Below are positions 8,535 through 18,509 of a DNA stretch of 64,000 bases, in pieces; position 1 is the first letter of the stretch, and every line of letters begins with the position of its first letter. A program made the position numbers and the translations under genes. Location: assembly GCA_030427735.1 (NCBI GenBank), contig JAUIBP010000001.1:1-64000 (forward strand), read 5' to 3'. Below the pieces are notes generated by a model, which was given only the letters and a program-made list of their open reading frames with translations, was not told where the DNA came from and made no database searches. The stretch comes from Bacteroidia bacterium. Its GTDB lineage: Bacteria; Bacteroidota; Bacteroidia; Flavobacteriales; Flavobacteriaceae.

Positions 8535-11500
8535 TTAAAATGTTATGTTTAATCCTAGAATAAAATTTCTTGTAGTCGGAACATTCGTTCCAATAGTTGG
8601 AATTCCCGCAGATATATTAGTCGTGTTTACTGCAACGTTTTGGCGTGTTCCATCGTTATTAACTCCAGAGTTTGTTTCTGGATCCATACCAGATTCGTCG
8701 TGAAAATCTGAAAATAACACCAATGGATTTGTAACTGTAGCATAAAGACGCAATCTTTCGAACACAGAATCTTTAAAACCATCTTGGTTAAAATTGTACC
8801 CCAAAGTGATGGTACGCACTTTTAAGAAGCTACCATCAAAATATCCTAAAGTACTTGCGTATTTTTGGTTATCGCCACTTTGTATACCTCCCGGTGCAGG
8901 GTATTTAGCTCCAGTATTTGTTGGTGTCCAATAGTCTACATCGACATTGTTTCGTCTACCTGTTAACAAATTTAGATATCCATTACCTGAATATAGTGTA
9001 CTAACAAGCGTTCCTCCTTTTTGAAAAGAACCAATCATACTTAAATCAAAATTTTTGTATGCAAATCTTGTGTTGAAACCACCTTGAAAATCTGGTGTAG
9101 GATCGATTATTACCCTATCATCTGGACCGATGGCTCTTGTAGGCGATCCATCTTCATTATAATCGCCAGTATAGCGTACTCTAACCATACCTTCATTTCC
9201 TCCTGGCTCGAACTGATTTAAATATTCAAAACCAGGGTCATTTTGATTCCAAAGCCCTAATTTTTCATAATCGTAAATAACATTGATTGGAGATCCTACA
9301 AACCAAAGTTGGTTTACATTTTCGGTTTCGCCAGTGGCTAACGATGTAATTTCGTTTTTATTAGTATACAAGTTAAATCCAAAATCCCAAGAAAAACCAT
9401 CAGGGTTATCAATAATATTAGCGTTTAGAGAGATTTCAAGACCTTTGTTTTCGGTACTACCAATATTGCTTGTTACGCTACCAACACCTGCTGTTTCTGG
9501 CAATCCTAGCCCGTAAAGAATATCATTTGTTTTGGTTAAGTAGTATTCTATACTACCAGATAATCGATTATAAAAGAAACCGAAATCTAAACCAAAGTTG
9601 TAAGTTTCTGAGAATTCCCAACCTAAATTAGGATTTGGAAGTTGGTTTACATAATATCCTGGCGCAAAAGTATCTCCAAAATTGTAGTTCACCACACCTA
9701 ATCTCCCCTGAGTAGAATAAGGAGCAATGGCTTGGTTAGATGTTTCTCCATAACCAGCACGTAATTTAATTAGGTTAACCCAATCTACATTATTCATAAA
9801 AGCTTCATTACCGATATTCCACCCTAAAGATACCGCTGGATAAGTAACCCACTTATGACCAGATGCAAGTCTTGAAGATCCATCGGAACGTATTGTAGCT
9901 GTTAACAAGTAACGGCTGTCGTACTGGTACATAACACGCCCCATTAATGATAGTAAACCAGACTCCCAATATCCCGTTTCGTATCTTGTAATATCTTCAG
10001 ACAATGCTGAATCTATATTATACCATAAAGACTGCTCGTCTGGAATGTTTTGAGCTGCCAAACCTACATTATCACTTGTCGTGTTTTGCGATGAAAATAA
10101 TCCCACAAAATTAACTTTGTGTTTTTCTGCAAAGGTTCTATCAAAAATCAATTGGTTTTCTATAACATAATCTCTGAATATGGAACTATCATAACTAGCA
10201 GTAGATGGATTGTTTGGGTTGTAGTTAAAAACACCTTGCCCTGTAAAGTTACCATCGCGACTAGAACGGAAATTTAAACCTACATTAAGTCGGTATTTTA
10301 AACCCTCTACCCACGGGATACTCAATTCGCCATAAATATTATTATAGGTACCAAAATCTAATTGTTCATTGGCTCGACCATCACCTACTCTATTTATTTC
10401 ATCTCTGGTTGCGATCCATAAATCGTCTGCCTCGGTTTGAAGGCGAACAGATTCTAAATAATTCCCATTGGCATCAAAAGGACTTAGTAAAGGCGAGGCA
10501 TCTAAAACGCTTCCAACCCCTACAAGACTGCTTGTGTTATTGAAATTGGTTACCGAATTAACTCCAAAACGTAAATGTTTTCCAACTTCCTGATCAATTT
10601 GCACCCGAATGGAATAACGATCAAAAGAATCGCCAGGCAATACAGATGTTTCTTTAAAATATCCAAGCCCCACGTTGTAAGTTCCTTTTTCAGAGCCTCC
10701 TTGCACATTGATATCATGTGCCGTTTGCATCCCCGATCCGTACAATAAATCTTGCCAATCTGTATCGTTAGACAAGGCTTCATCCCCATTTAATCCAAAA
10801 AGAGGCACACCACCATTATTAGCAGCAACATCGGCGCGTAATTGTATCAGTTGGGCAGCGTTCATCATTGGATATTTAGCAAAAACTTCTTTTACACCAT
10901 AATAAGTGTTGTAAGAAATTGAAGCCTTTTGCCCCTTTGCTCCCGACTTCGTTGTAATTAAAACCACCCCATTAGCTCCCCTAGAACCATAAATAGCCGT
11001 AGCAGATGCATCTTTTAGAATATCTAAACTTTCAATATCATTAGGATTGATATCGTTAAGACCTCCCGAAAATGGTATCCCGTTAAGAACAATTAATGGA
11101 TCGTTGGTTGCAGAAAGTGAACGCACACCTCTAATTCGTATTTGTGGCGCGGCCCCTGGTCTTGTGCTTGTAGTTGAAATATTTACACCAGCAGCACGCC
11201 CTTGAAGCGCTTGTTGAAAGTTGGCTGTTGGAATTTCTACCAAATCGTCTCCTCCAATAGAAACTACCGACCCTGTTACAGACTCCTTGGTTTGAGTTCC
11301 GTAACCAATTACAACAACTTCATCTAAAGCTTCTGTACTTTGTTCTAGTATAACATTAATTTCTGCGCGACCATTAATCGGGATTTCTTGCGCTGCATAG
11401 CCCACATAACTAAACGATAAAACAGCGTTATCAGCATCATATGGCAAACTAAAATTCCCATCAAAATCTGTAACAGTTCCTTTATCGGTTCCTTTAATTA

Positions 11501-11657
11501 AAACGGTTACACCTGGCATTAAACCCGTAGCATCAGATACGGTACCCGACACTTCTTTAGTCTGTGCAAATAGACCAAAGCTCATGTTCATAAATAAAAG
11601 AAAAAGAAGATATTTTCTATTTCTTCGTTTGACAATAGTTAGTAATTTGTTAAGCAT
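8535..11657 (-). CDS. susC: SusC/RagA-family TonB-dependent oligosaccharide transporter
   Basis: This outer-membrane transporter imports glycan fragments, here probably xylo-oligosaccharides, using energy from TonB-ExbBD. The signal peptide ends near residue 32 (F-G-L-F-A-Q). A carboxypeptidase-regulatory-like domain follows (G-T-V-S-D-A-T-G to F-S-Y-V-G-Y, residues ~37-90). The plug begins at the typical E-V-V-V-I-G-Y-G-T-Q and contains the family motif S-A-T-A-I-Y-G-S-R-G-A-N-G-V. A ~750-residue beta-barrel ends in an aromatic residue (L-N-I-T-F). It is the first gene of the susC-susD-SGBP operon. A LacI-type operator lies about 95 bp upstream. Confidence 0.96.
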   Translation of the reverse strand: MLNKLLTIVKRRNRKYLLFLLFMNMSFGLFAQTKEVSGTVSDATGLMPGVTVLIKGTDKGTVTDFDGNFSLPYDADNAVLSFSYVGYAAQEIPINGRAEINVILEQSTEALDEVVVIGYGTQTKESVTGSVVSIGGDDLVEIPTANFQQALQGRAAGVNISTTSTRPGAAPQIRIRGVRSLSATNDPLIVLNGIPFSGGLNDINPNDIESLDILKDASATAIYGSRGANGVVLITTKSGAKGQKASISYNTYYGVKEVFAKYPMMNAAQLIQLRADVAANNGGVPLFGLNGDEALSNDTDWQDLLYGSGMQTAHDINVQGGSEKGTYNVGLGYFKETSVLPGDSFDRYSIRVQIDQEVGKHLRFGVNSVTNFNNTSSLVGVGSVLDASPLLSPFDANGNYLESVRLQTEADDLWIATRDEINRVGDGRANEQLDFGTYNNIYGELSIPWVEGLKYRLNVGLNFRSSRDGNFTGQGVFNYNPNNPSTASYDSSIFRDYVIENQLIFDRTFAEKHKVNFVGLFSSQNTTSDNVGLAAQNIPDEQSLWYNIDSALSEDITRYETGYWESGLLSLMGRVMYQYDSRYLLTATIRSDGSSRLASGHKWVTYPAVSLGWNIGNEAFMNNVDWVNLIKLRAGYGETSNQAIAPYSTQGRLGVVNYNFGDTFAPGYYVNQLPNPNLGWEFSETYNFGLDFGFFYNRLSGSIEYYLTKTNDILYGLGLPETAGVGSVTSNIGSTENKGLEISLNANIIDNPDGFSWDFGFNLYTNKNEITSLATGETENVNQLWFVGSPINVIYDYEKLGLWNQNDPGFEYLNQFEPGGNEGMVRVRYTGDYNEDGSPTRAIGPDDRVIIDPTPDFQGGFNTRFAYKNFDLSMIGSFQKGGTLVSTLYSGNGYLNLLTGRRNNVDVDYWTPTNTGAKYPAPGGIQSGDNQKYASTLGYFDGSFLKVRTITLGYNFNQDGFKDSVFERLRLYATVTNPLVLFSDFHDESGMDPETNSGVNNDGTRQNVAVNTTNISAGIPTIGTNVPTTRNFILGLNITF

Positions 11658-11736
11658 AAGTTAGTTTTTTTAAATATTAATTAATGAATAAATCACAATA
11701 AAACCATTAAATAATTTTCGATATGATAAATATACA

Positions 11737-11744
11737 CAAAATAA
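11737..11744 (-). promoter_or_regulatory. Candidate -7 box of the susC operon
   Basis: On the minus strand this reads TTATTTTG, one mismatch from the Bacteroidota -7 consensus TAnnTTTG. It sits 6 bp downstream of the operator-like palindrome, the same geometry as the GH67 promoter. No clear -33 TTG is seen at the usual distance. Confidence 0.4.
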
Positions 11745-11750
11745 CCACTC

Positions 11751-11766
11751 ACACAATCGGTTGTGT
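11751..11766. promoter_or_regulatory. LacI-type operator upstream of susC
   Basis: ACACAATCGGTTGTGT is a near-perfect palindrome with a central CG step, typical of LacI/GalR operators. Its reverse complement contains CAACCGATTGT, the 11-bp core also found at 20760 and 26307. Its place just upstream of the presumed -7 box predicts that a bound repressor blocks susC transcription. Confidence 0.75.
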
Positions 11767-11906
11767 ATTATTTTTTTAGCATATATTAACATTTAACACT
11801 TTTTAGATTATTATGATTTAATATCGTTTTATAAAGTCCTGGTCACTCAAACCAATGAAGTATGTGTACCAGAATGAAATATATTACTGCGGTTTGACAG
11901 CTTTAA

Positions 11907-12935
11907 TTATTTTTTTTCTGAACAATAAGGATCTATGGTGTGGATTAAACCCTCATCATCATAAGTCAATTCAACAAACTTCACTGAGCGTAAATGTGTT
12001 ACACCCTTTGACAAACTGGAGTCGTGATAAAACAAATACCATTTTCCTTTGTATTGACAAATAGAATGATGGGTTGTCCACCCTATAACTGGATTTAAAA
12101 TTCTGCCTTTATAGTGAAAAGGACCGTATGGGTTATCTCCAATGCCATAACATACGTAATGAGAATCTCCAGTAGAGTACGAAAAATAGTACTTACCATC
12201 ATATTTATGCATCCAAGCCCCCTCAAAAAAACGTCTTTCATTATCACCTTCTAACAACCGATTGCCTTTTTCATCCAAAATAAATATTTCATGAGGCTCT
12301 TCAGAAAATTCTAACAAATCATCTGTCATTTTAGCCACTATTGGCCCAAGTGCTGGTTCGTTTGGTTTCGGTAATTGATAGGTTTCCCTGTAGATGTTAT
12401 TTCTATATTTTTGTAATTGTCCACCCCAAATGCCACCAAAATACATATAATAACGACCATCCTCGTCTTCAAAAAAAGCTGGATCTATACTATAACTCCC
12501 CCTTATAGGTTTTGCTTCTGGTATAAATGGTCCTGTAGGCGAATCGCTAATCGCTATTCCGAGTTGGAAAATTCCTGCTTTATTTTTGGCAGGAAACACA
12601 AAATAATATTTCCCGTCTTTGTAGGCCGCATCGGGTGCCCACATTTGCTTATCTGCCCAAGGTACATCATCTACATGTAAAGCCACTCCATTATCTACAG
12701 CTTCAGAATCGATATCGTCCATAGATAGTACATGATAATCTTCCATCCCAAAATGATCGCCATTATCGTTAAAGACTATTCCTGCATCTATGTCGTGAGA
12801 CGGATAAATGTAAATTTTGTCGTTAAACACATGAGCAGAAGGATCTGCAGTATACATATGTGTAACTAAGGGTTTAGAGATTTCATTTTTAATTAATTTC
12901 TCTATTTCTAATTTGTTCATAATATCTTCTGGCAT
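11907..12935 (-). CDS. Cytoplasmic GH43 subfamily 1-like beta-xylosidase/arabinofuranosidase
   Basis: It closely resembles the Bacteroides ovatus xylosidase/arabinosidase (Xsa) type of GH43 as I recall it, sharing segments such as I-Y-I-Y-P-S-H-D, N-D-N-G-D-H-F and G-G-Q-L-Q-[KR]-Y-R. The catalytic acids are D31 in T-A-D-P-S, D151 in Y-S-I-D-P-A and E238 in F-F-E-G-A-W. There is no signal peptide, so it should act in the cytoplasm on short oligosaccharides brought in by the symporter encoded just upstream (34 bp away). The start may be the ATG at 12935 or the one at 12920 (M-N-K-L-E), which has an AGAAG stretch in front of it. It is the last gene of the GH67 operon. Confidence 0.9.
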   Translation of the reverse strand: MPEDIMNKLEIEKLIKNEISKPLVTHMYTADPSAHVFNDKIYIYPSHDIDAGIVFNDNGDHFGMEDYHVLSMDDIDSEAVDNGVALHVDDVPWADKQMWAPDAAYKDGKYYFVFPAKNKAGIFQLGIAISDSPTGPFIPEAKPIRGSYSIDPAFFEDEDGRYYMYFGGIWGGQLQKYRNNIYRETYQLPKPNEPALGPIVAKMTDDLLEFSEEPHEIFILDEKGNRLLEGDNERRFFEGAWMHKYDGKYYFSYSTGDSHYVCYGIGDNPYGPFHYKGRILNPVIGWTTHHSICQYKGKWYLFYHDSSLSKGVTHLRSVKFVELTYDDEGLIHTIDPYCSEKK

Positions 12936-12969
12936 AATCTATAATTGTATTTAAGATTAATAATTCGCT

Positions 12970-14430
12970 TTATAATGATTGTCTTCTCTCTTTAAGGTCT
13001 GCTTCAATGTCAACTTCCATTTTCTTGTTTATTTCATAAAAGAATAACAAGCCTACTACCAATAAAAATGGTATGGCGGGATAAATACTTACCAACAATT
13101 TTGTTCCGTAAATGGCTTGCTCGGGCTGTATAATGTCTTGTGCATTTGCAACAGATTCTTTGGTTACATAACCATATTTCCCTAAAATCCATGTTAATAA
13201 AGCACTCCCAATACTCAAACCGCCTTTTAAACCTACCATCATGGCCGAAAATATAATGGCCGTTGCGCGTCTATTATTTCTCCATTCTGAAAAATCTGCC
13301 ACATCGGCAACCATAGCCCACAGCAACGGAATAGTTATTCCATAGAAAAAACCATGAAAAATTTGCGATAAGAAAATAAGCCCAATGCTTTCTGCTGAAA
13401 AGAAATAAAAGATGATTATGAATATAGTTGACAAAAAAAGTGCAATGCCAAACACATCGCGTTTTCCATATTTGTCGGCTAATTTTTTAGACAACATGAT
13501 GCCGAAAATCATAAAAATAATACCGCCAGCATTAAACAAACCAAAACCAGACGACACGGGATTTTCTCCAAAAAAGTTCATCCCAATTTGGCTAAGAAAA
13601 TCTAATATTGGTTTTATAAATTTGACCAGTGCTTCTTTAGATACATAATTTTCAAAATAATACACATACGAACCGCCTTTCATGGCAAGCGTCACAAAAA
13701 TTAGCGTGGTGACTGTTAAAACTATAATCCATGGTCTGTTTTTAAACAAATCGGACAAGTCGTCTTTTAAACTAGATTCTTGCTCGGGCTTCGGAATAAT
13801 GCGTTCTCTTGTCGTTAAAAAAGTGATTAGCAACATAACCGTACCAATAACAGCTAACCAAGTCATCACGATTTCTATCCCAACTGCTTTATCACCATCT
13901 CCAACAGATTCAATGATTGGCAACATAAAAACCTGAACAAAAAATTGCGCAAACATAACCGCTACAAATCGATAAGCAGACAAGCTATTTCTATCGGCCA
14001 TATTGCCTGTAATTACGCCACTTAATGCGGAATACGGCAAATTATTAGCTGCATACAATAATAACAGTAAACTGTAAGTAACAACAGCATAAATGACTTT
14101 TCCTTTATAGGCAAAATCTGGTGTGCTAAATGCTAAAAGCGCAACAACTCCTAAAGGGACAGCTGTAAATAAAATCCAAGGTCTAAATTTCCCCCATTTG
14201 GAATGGGTTCGGTCGGCCAGAGCGCCAATTATGGGATTGAACCCAAAAGCCGCAACAAGCCCAACAACCAACATAATAACAGAAGCGTGATTGGTCTCTA
14301 AACCATAAATATCGGTATAAAAATAAGCCAAATAGGTAATTAATGTTTGAAACACCAAGTTGGCAGCCAAATCGCCTAAACTATAGCCTACCTTTTCTAT
14401 TACCGATAATTTTTGTGTATCCGTTTTCAT
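12970..14430 (-). CDS. GPH-family (MFS) glycoside-pentoside-hexuronide:cation symporter
   Basis: The protein has about 12 hydrophobic segments and the GPH hallmarks: an N-terminal Y-S-L-G-D-L-A-A-N-L helix and the loop A-D-R-T-H-S-K-W-G-K-F-R-P-W after the second helix, plus a W-A-M-V-A-D-V-A-D-F-S-E-W segment in the C-terminal half. Members such as MelB and XynP-type carriers bring sugars through the inner membrane with Na+ or H+. Between an exo-acting periplasmic set and a cytoplasmic GH43, the likely cargo is xylobiose or short xylo-oligosaccharides. The gene sits 18 bp after GH10 and 34 bp before GH43, so it is part of one operon. Confidence 0.92.
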   Translation of the reverse strand: MKTDTQKLSVIEKVGYSLGDLAANLVFQTLITYLAYFYTDIYGLETNHASVIMLVVGLVAAFGFNPIIGALADRTHSKWGKFRPWILFTAVPLGVVALLAFSTPDFAYKGKVIYAVVTYSLLLLLYAANNLPYSALSGVITGNMADRNSLSAYRFVAVMFAQFFVQVFMLPIIESVGDGDKAVGIEIVMTWLAVIGTVMLLITFLTTRERIIPKPEQESSLKDDLSDLFKNRPWIIVLTVTTLIFVTLAMKGGSYVYYFENYVSKEALVKFIKPILDFLSQIGMNFFGENPVSSGFGLFNAGGIIFMIFGIMLSKKLADKYGKRDVFGIALFLSTIFIIIFYFFSAESIGLIFLSQIFHGFFYGITIPLLWAMVADVADFSEWRNNRRATAIIFSAMMVGLKGGLSIGSALLTWILGKYGYVTKESVANAQDIIQPEQAIYGTKLLVSIYPAIPFLLVVGLLFFYEINKKMEVDIEADLKERRQSL

Positions 14431-14448
14431 CTTAAAACTGTTTAAGAA

Positions 14449-15579
14449 TTAATTCGCTTTTAAGCTTAATATACTATCATAAGCCTTTTTAGGTTTCAGA
14501 TTTCTATCAAATAATAGCGGATAATTGGTTCTGCCATCTATTGGCCAATCGTTCAACCAAGACTGCCCGTCTTCTACACCCCAAAAAGTAACTCTACTAA
14601 TTTTATCCCGATGTTTTAAGAACAACTCAAATATAGACTTGTAACGTTCCGCTAATTTATTCTGAATAGCATCCGGAAGCTTATCTGGATACGGATTCAT
14701 CGCTTCAGACTCCTCAAACTCTTGATTCACTTCGGCGCCTTGCAAATTTTCTGGTCTTGGTAATAAGTTAATATCCAACTCCGTAATCGCTACTTTTATT
14801 CCCAATTCAGAATACGCTACAATACTAGCTTCAATTTCTTCTATACTTGGCGTGTCCAAATGCCAGTGCCCTTGCATACCAACACCATCAATTTTCACAC
14901 CTTGATTTTGAATATTTTTAATCAATTTTATGGCACCGTTGCGTTTATCTGGATTGGTCATATTATAATCGTTATAATACAAATCGGTATTCGGATCGGC
15001 TACTGCGGCCCATTTAAAACTTAAAGGCAAATAAGAAGCACCCATGACTTCTAAAAACACCGATTCTCTTAAAGTGCCATCTTCATTTAAAGCTTCATTA
15101 ACCACATCCCAAGAGTCAATTCTACCTTTATATCTCGAAACAATGGTTTTAATATGATCTTCTAAAGTATTCGCCATTTGAGTACTATCCTGAATCTCGG
15201 CAATCCAAGGCCATAATTGACTATGCCACACCAAAGTATGACCATGAATAAACATATTGTATTTCTCTCCAAAAGCTAAAAACTTATCGGTCTGGTTGAA
15301 GTTATAAACCGATTTTTCGGGATGTACAAACATGGATTTCATAATATTTTCGGCTGTAATGCTATTGAAATCGTTTGAAATAATTGCCGTATTTAAAGAA
15401 TCCTGTTCTTCTATTTGCGACTCATTTATCGCAGCACCCATATAAAAGTCACTTTTATAAGCTTCCTTTAAAGACGTTACTGTTTTTTGATTCTCTTTTT
15501 CTTCGACGTTCTTACACGAAACACACACCAAAGAAGGGATCAGTAGTATTAACAAATACTTAGTTAGCTGTTTTGTCAT
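14449..15579 (-). CDS. GH10 endo-1,4-beta-xylanase, second copy, lipoprotein
   Basis: This is a second family 10 xylanase in the locus. The acid/base is E162 in W-D-V-V-N-E and the nucleophile E267 in I-T-E-L-D-I. H-G-H-T-L-V-W-H is present at about residue 112. The ATG at 15579 is the better start, because the frame further upstream opens only with a TTG. From there a lipoprotein signal ends at C22 (V-C-V-S-C-K). The residue after Cys is Lys and no acidic run follows, so periplasmic anchoring is plausible. That fits an operon with GH67 and GH115. It would cut imported oligosaccharides after glucuronic acid removal. It is not close in sequence to the GH10 at 3676, so the two probably have different roles. 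Confidence 0.92.
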   Translation of the reverse strand: MTKQLTKYLLILLIPSLVCVSCKNVEEKENQKTVTSLKEAYKSDFYMGAAINESQIEEQDSLNTAIISNDFNSITAENIMKSMFVHPEKSVYNFNQTDKFLAFGEKYNMFIHGHTLVWHSQLWPWIAEIQDSTQMANTLEDHIKTIVSRYKGRIDSWDVVNEALNEDGTLRESVFLEVMGASYLPLSFKWAAVADPNTDLYYNDYNMTNPDKRNGAIKLIKNIQNQGVKIDGVGMQGHWHLDTPSIEEIEASIVAYSELGIKVAITELDINLLPRPENLQGAEVNQEFEESEAMNPYPDKLPDAIQNKLAERYKSIFELFLKHRDKISRVTFWGVEDGQSWLNDWPIDGRTNYPLLFDRNLKPKKAYDSILSLKAN

Positions 15580-15593
15580 AGTCAATTTATCGT

Positions 15594-18497
15594 TTAGTTA
15601 TTGTTTGCTTTTTTACTTTCCGGCGGACCAAAATAGGAGCCTTTCAAGGCAGAATCTTCCGTTTCAATAATGATTTTTTGAAGTATTAGTCCTTCATCGA
15701 TTCGGTAATAATTTAAAGTGTGGTTACCACTTTTATCAATATCAAATTCTTTAGTAATCACCTTGATATTATCGGCTACATTTTGTTCCCACTGCTTAGG
15801 AACTTTCCCGTTATAGTTGAAAATATTAGGATCTGAATCGTAGTTTATTTCAATTGGTTCTTCATCATTAAAAGACAAGCCAAACAACTTGCCCGATCTT
15901 GCAGCATAATTTATGGTTGGCGAAAAATACAGATGTACTTTTACTCTTCCTTCAGATTTCAGATTAATTGGATACGATAGTTTAGGTGATTTTTTTGATA
16001 ATGAAACGCGACCTGCTTCCACTGGCAAAGACATAACAGCCGATCCTGTTTTCCCAAGATTAGGAATCACCTTCCATGAAAATTGCTTCGGTTCTGTTTT
16101 TTCTGTAAAGTTTTCGGCAGAAATACTAATGACCCCATTATTTTCTACAAAACCTTTTATTTCGGAAGTATTTAAATGATTAGCTTTTATTTTTACAGGT
16201 ATTTTTTTACCTGCTCCAGAAATCACAACAGCTGTTTCGTGTGTTCCTAAAAGTATTTTTTTCCAATTTACATTGAAATAAATACGCTTTTGGGTTTTAA
16301 TGTTTCCTTGTTTTTCTGAAATATGCAACCAGTTTTCATCGGATTCAATAATGAACTCAAAACTTGATTTCCCTCTGTTGAAAACATCTATATAATAAGT
16401 TTGATTATTTAGATTATCAAATTCTGGTAACACCGCAATGTCTTTACTATTTGGCCACCAAGCTTCTGATTCAGCTAAGGAAATTCCCATATCCGCAGCA
16501 TTTGGCAATGGAATGGTGGAAACTTCTGGTTTTATATTCTCATTCGGATCTTGCCACGTCGTATAGCCAATATGTGTTTGTGCCATCATGTGGTTCCACT
16601 TGCCATTAGCCAAAGTGTGATGATAATATTTGGTAAGACTTTCGTCCACCTGAAACATACTATCCACCTGTTTGGCGTAGAAATTTGTTGAAGCACGACC
16701 TTGACTACTAAACAGTTTATTTTTAGCTGCAGACACATACATTTTATTCAAATTTGAAGTCGCTAAAATTGGATAAAGCACCAATTGATAATATGCATCT
16801 TGATACTGTTCTGGCAAGGTTTCTTTAATTGCAACTGCCTTATTTTCCAATTCTTGATAATTAGAAACGATTGAATCTGCTTCGCTATAATGTTGCAAAC
16901 TAAATGTTGAAGCGTCTAGTAACTCTGGCTTTCTGACTGCAATATATTTGGTCGATTTACGTAAAAGATCGGCAATCGCTTTGGTTTGATGGTCTCCGAA
17001 AACTTTTTTAACCCATAAATCATAATAATCGGTCAAATTATCCGGATGCCAGGCTTCTGGATCCCAAGCAAAATCTAGAAAAAACTCCGTTGGAAATTCC
17101 ATTGGTTTTATATCTCCAACATTAACAATCCACACCTCATCTACCTCATGTTTATACGCCAAATGCATTTGCTCCCAAACACGTTCTATTTGTGTAGTAT
17201 TAATCCATTTATAACTTCTAGGGCCGCCAACATAATCGAAATGATAATAAATACCATAACCGCCTTGTCTTGGTTTGGCATTTAAACTTGGTAAGGTTCT
17301 CAAATTTCCCCAATTATCATCGCACAGCAACAATGTTACATCATCTGGCACCCTCATCCCCTTTTCATAATAATCCTGAACTTCTTTATACAATGCCCAA
17401 ATCTGAGGTGTTTCTTCTGCCGGTTTTCCTGTTACATTTTCTATAATGTCTCTTTGGGTTTTTACTATATTTTCTAAAAGTTCTATGGCTGTTCCCTCTG
17501 TCATGGGTTCGTCGCCATCGCCTCGCATACCAATCGTTACCAAAGATTCTTTGGTTCCCATTCGTTGCATCCCTTTAGTCCAAAAATCGATTAAACCTTC
17601 TGGGTTGGTATTGAAATTCCAATCTCCAGATCCAAATTTTTCCCATTCGGCATGGGCTCGGGTTAACGGCTCGTGATGAGATGTCCCCATTACAATGCCG
17701 TATTCATCGGCCAATTCGGCATTTTTTTCATCTTCAACATAAAACATGCGTCCCCACATGGCTGGCCACAGGTAATTACCTTTCAATCTTAATATCAGCT
17801 CAAAAACCTTTTCATAAAAATCTGAATTAAAAGCCCCATAATGTTCGGTTACCCATCCCGATAACGCAGGTGCTTCATCGTTTATAAAAATACCGCGGTA
17901 CTTTATTTTCGGTTCGTTTTGGGTATGAATTCCAGGAAGTACATGCAGTTCGGTCTGTTGTACAGCAGGAACATCTGCCCAAAAATGCCACGGGCTCACC
18001 CCGATTTGATAAGACAAATCGTAAATACCATAAATCGTTCCACGTTTATCACTACCCACAATAACTAAAGCTTTGTCAATTCCCGGTAAAGGATTGTTTA
18101 CGGATACGACAACAAACTTTTCACGTTTATCTTTTAACAGTGATTCTTCAATTTTTCCACTTTTTATGAGAGCTTCTATAAATTCACTTTTACCATAAGT
18201 TCCAACAATCACCAAGTTTTTAGAATTAGTATGCGTTTCATTTAAAATTGAAGGGGCTGCACCTGTAACTGTTTTTAAATCTGCTTTTAAATGATTGACC
18301 ACTTTTAAAACTCCAGAATAGTCAGATTTACTAACTAAAATTGAGTTTACCTCGCCTTTTGTTGCCAAAGGATAGTTTGCAGCTGAAGCTTTGGAAACCA
18401 CATACTGCTCTGGATTTGCTGCATAAAATTGGCAGGTAAACCCCACAAACACAATTAGTGCAACCAATAGATTTTTAATATGTAACTGCGTTGTCAT
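15594..18497 (-). CDS. GH115 alpha-glucuronidase
   Basis: GH115 enzymes remove (4-O-methyl)-glucuronic acid from both internal and terminal xylose units of xylan. Family signatures here are G-I-F-I-N-D-E-A-P-A-L near residue 180, N-Y-L-W-P-A-M-W-G-R, M-G-T-S-H-H-E-P, G-M-R-G-D-G-D-E-P and D-N-W-G-N-L-R. The length of 967 residues is normal. The C-terminal ~300 residues contain beta-sandwich domains. The first ATG with a proper signal peptide is at 18497 (M-T-T-Q-L); the frame upstream offers only TTG. Export by a type I signal (cut near F-Y-A-A) suggests the periplasm. The gene lies 12 bp after GH67 and 14 bp before GH10, so it is inside the operon. Confidence 0.93.
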   Translation of the reverse strand: MTTQLHIKNLLVALIVFVGFTCQFYAANPEQYVVSKASAANYPLATKGEVNSILVSKSDYSGVLKVVNHLKADLKTVTGAAPSILNETHTNSKNLVIVGTYGKSEFIEALIKSGKIEESLLKDKREKFVVVSVNNPLPGIDKALVIVGSDKRGTIYGIYDLSYQIGVSPWHFWADVPAVQQTELHVLPGIHTQNEPKIKYRGIFINDEAPALSGWVTEHYGAFNSDFYEKVFELILRLKGNYLWPAMWGRMFYVEDEKNAELADEYGIVMGTSHHEPLTRAHAEWEKFGSGDWNFNTNPEGLIDFWTKGMQRMGTKESLVTIGMRGDGDEPMTEGTAIELLENIVKTQRDIIENVTGKPAEETPQIWALYKEVQDYYEKGMRVPDDVTLLLCDDNWGNLRTLPSLNAKPRQGGYGIYYHFDYVGGPRSYKWINTTQIERVWEQMHLAYKHEVDEVWIVNVGDIKPMEFPTEFFLDFAWDPEAWHPDNLTDYYDLWVKKVFGDHQTKAIADLLRKSTKYIAVRKPELLDASTFSLQHYSEADSIVSNYQELENKAVAIKETLPEQYQDAYYQLVLYPILATSNLNKMYVSAAKNKLFSSQGRASTNFYAKQVDSMFQVDESLTKYYHHTLANGKWNHMMAQTHIGYTTWQDPNENIKPEVSTIPLPNAADMGISLAESEAWWPNSKDIAVLPEFDNLNNQTYYIDVFNRGKSSFEFIIESDENWLHISEKQGNIKTQKRIYFNVNWKKILLGTHETAVVISGAGKKIPVKIKANHLNTSEIKGFVENNGVISISAENFTEKTEPKQFSWKVIPNLGKTGSAVMSLPVEAGRVSLSKKSPKLSYPINLKSEGRVKVHLYFSPTINYAARSGKLFGLSFNDEEPIEINYDSDPNIFNYNGKVPKQWEQNVADNIKVITKEFDIDKSGNHTLNYYRIDEGLILQKIIIETEDSALKGSYFGPPESKKANNN

Positions 18498-18509
18498 TTT
18501 CAAAATTGG